This document shows positions 14,660 to 14,762 of a stretch of 14,762 nucleotides of DNA, piece after piece. Source of the DNA: an uncultured Eubacteriales bacterium (GTDB taxonomy: Bacteria; Bacillota; Clostridia; Oscillospirales; QAMX01); assembly GCA_900551265.1 (NCBI GenBank), contig URVL01000044.1, positions 1-14,762 of the forward strand. The letters are read 5' to 3'. The position numbers and the translations under genes are program-made. Position 1 is the first letter of the stretch. Every line of letters begins with the position of its first letter. The notes beneath the pieces are model-generated. The model made no database searches. It had not been told where the DNA came from and saw only the letters and a list, made by a program, of their open reading frames with translations.

Positions 14660-14762
14660 GGGATGTTTTATGTGGGAATGGGTATCCGGCAGTAAAAGCG
14701 GGGGCCCCCGGGTTTTTCGGGGGCGCCGGGTGTACCAATTTTAAAAAGCCCGCCCCGGGGCC
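14660..14762 (+). other. Right-edge region with competing GC palindromes
   Basis: After the EAL gene comes a palindrome CGGGGGCCCCCG (14699-14710) that shares its right arm with a second stem, CCCCCG (14705-14710) with CGGGGG (14718-14723). Runs of C and G continue to the end of the window. A short frame from ATG 14670, with GGGGA upstream, encodes about 24 codons before TAA. It may be the start of a next gene, a terminator, or poor sequence at a contig end. Confidence 0.4.

Overview
The window looks like chromosomal DNA of a low- to mid-GC spore-former-related member of the Clostridia, probably near the Oscillospiraceae. The grounds are family-level: Gram-positive-style AGGAGG ribosome sites, frequent TTG/GTG starts, a pyruvate phosphate dikinase of clostridial size, a Spo0A-type DNA-binding domain, KhpA beside ribosomal protein S16, and a zapA-maf-mreC-mreD-PBP2 cell-shape cluster. 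Species cannot be fixed from the sequence alone. No tRNA, rRNA, CRISPR array, transposase or phage gene was seen.

Layout. (1) 1-998, plus strand: the 3' end of ffh, then rpsP, khpA, a terminator, and a small CopZ-like metal-binding protein followed by a strong terminator. The usual continuation rimM-trmD-rplS is absent. (2) About 1040-2540, plus strand: an AT-richer regulatory patch bounded by terminators. It carries a 111-residue protein made only of a Spo0A C-terminal effector-like domain, with a perfect 0A box upstream, and then an XRE-type repressor with its own promoter. A perfect 13-bp stem terminator closes the patch and serves both converging transcription units. (3) 2602-8056, minus strand: an apparent operon zapA, maf, mreC, mreD, mrdA (PBP2) and a degenerate M42-peptidase-like gene, read from tandem promoters near 8142-8091. 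Several joints are coupled (1-nt gap or overlapping stop and start). No mreB is present. (4) 8186-8977, minus strand: a metal-dependent amidohydrolase. (5) 8978-9416: an AT-rich divergent intergenic region with hairpins and a promoter for ppdK. (6) 9417-12044, plus: ppdK, complete, followed by a hairpin on its stop codon and a strong terminator. (7) 12419-14659, plus: a membrane-anchored c-di-GMP phosphodiesterase with an extracytoplasmic sensor, a dead GGDEF domain and an intact EAL domain. (8) 14660-14762: a GC-rich tail of competing palindromes that may be an assembly edge.

How the genes work together. The left end belongs to protein targeting and translation. The minus-strand block builds the elongation and division machinery: ZapA at the Z ring, Maf as a nucleotide-pool cleaner linked to division arrest, MreC/MreD as elongasome scaffold and PBP2 as transpeptidase. 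PpdK runs the lower glycolytic step or its reverse. The EAL protein lowers c-di-GMP in response to an unknown outside signal.

The most interesting items are the receiver-less Spo0A-like protein behind a 0A box, and the M42-like protein that has lost most of its metal-binding and catalytic residues while sitting at the end of the cell-shape operon.
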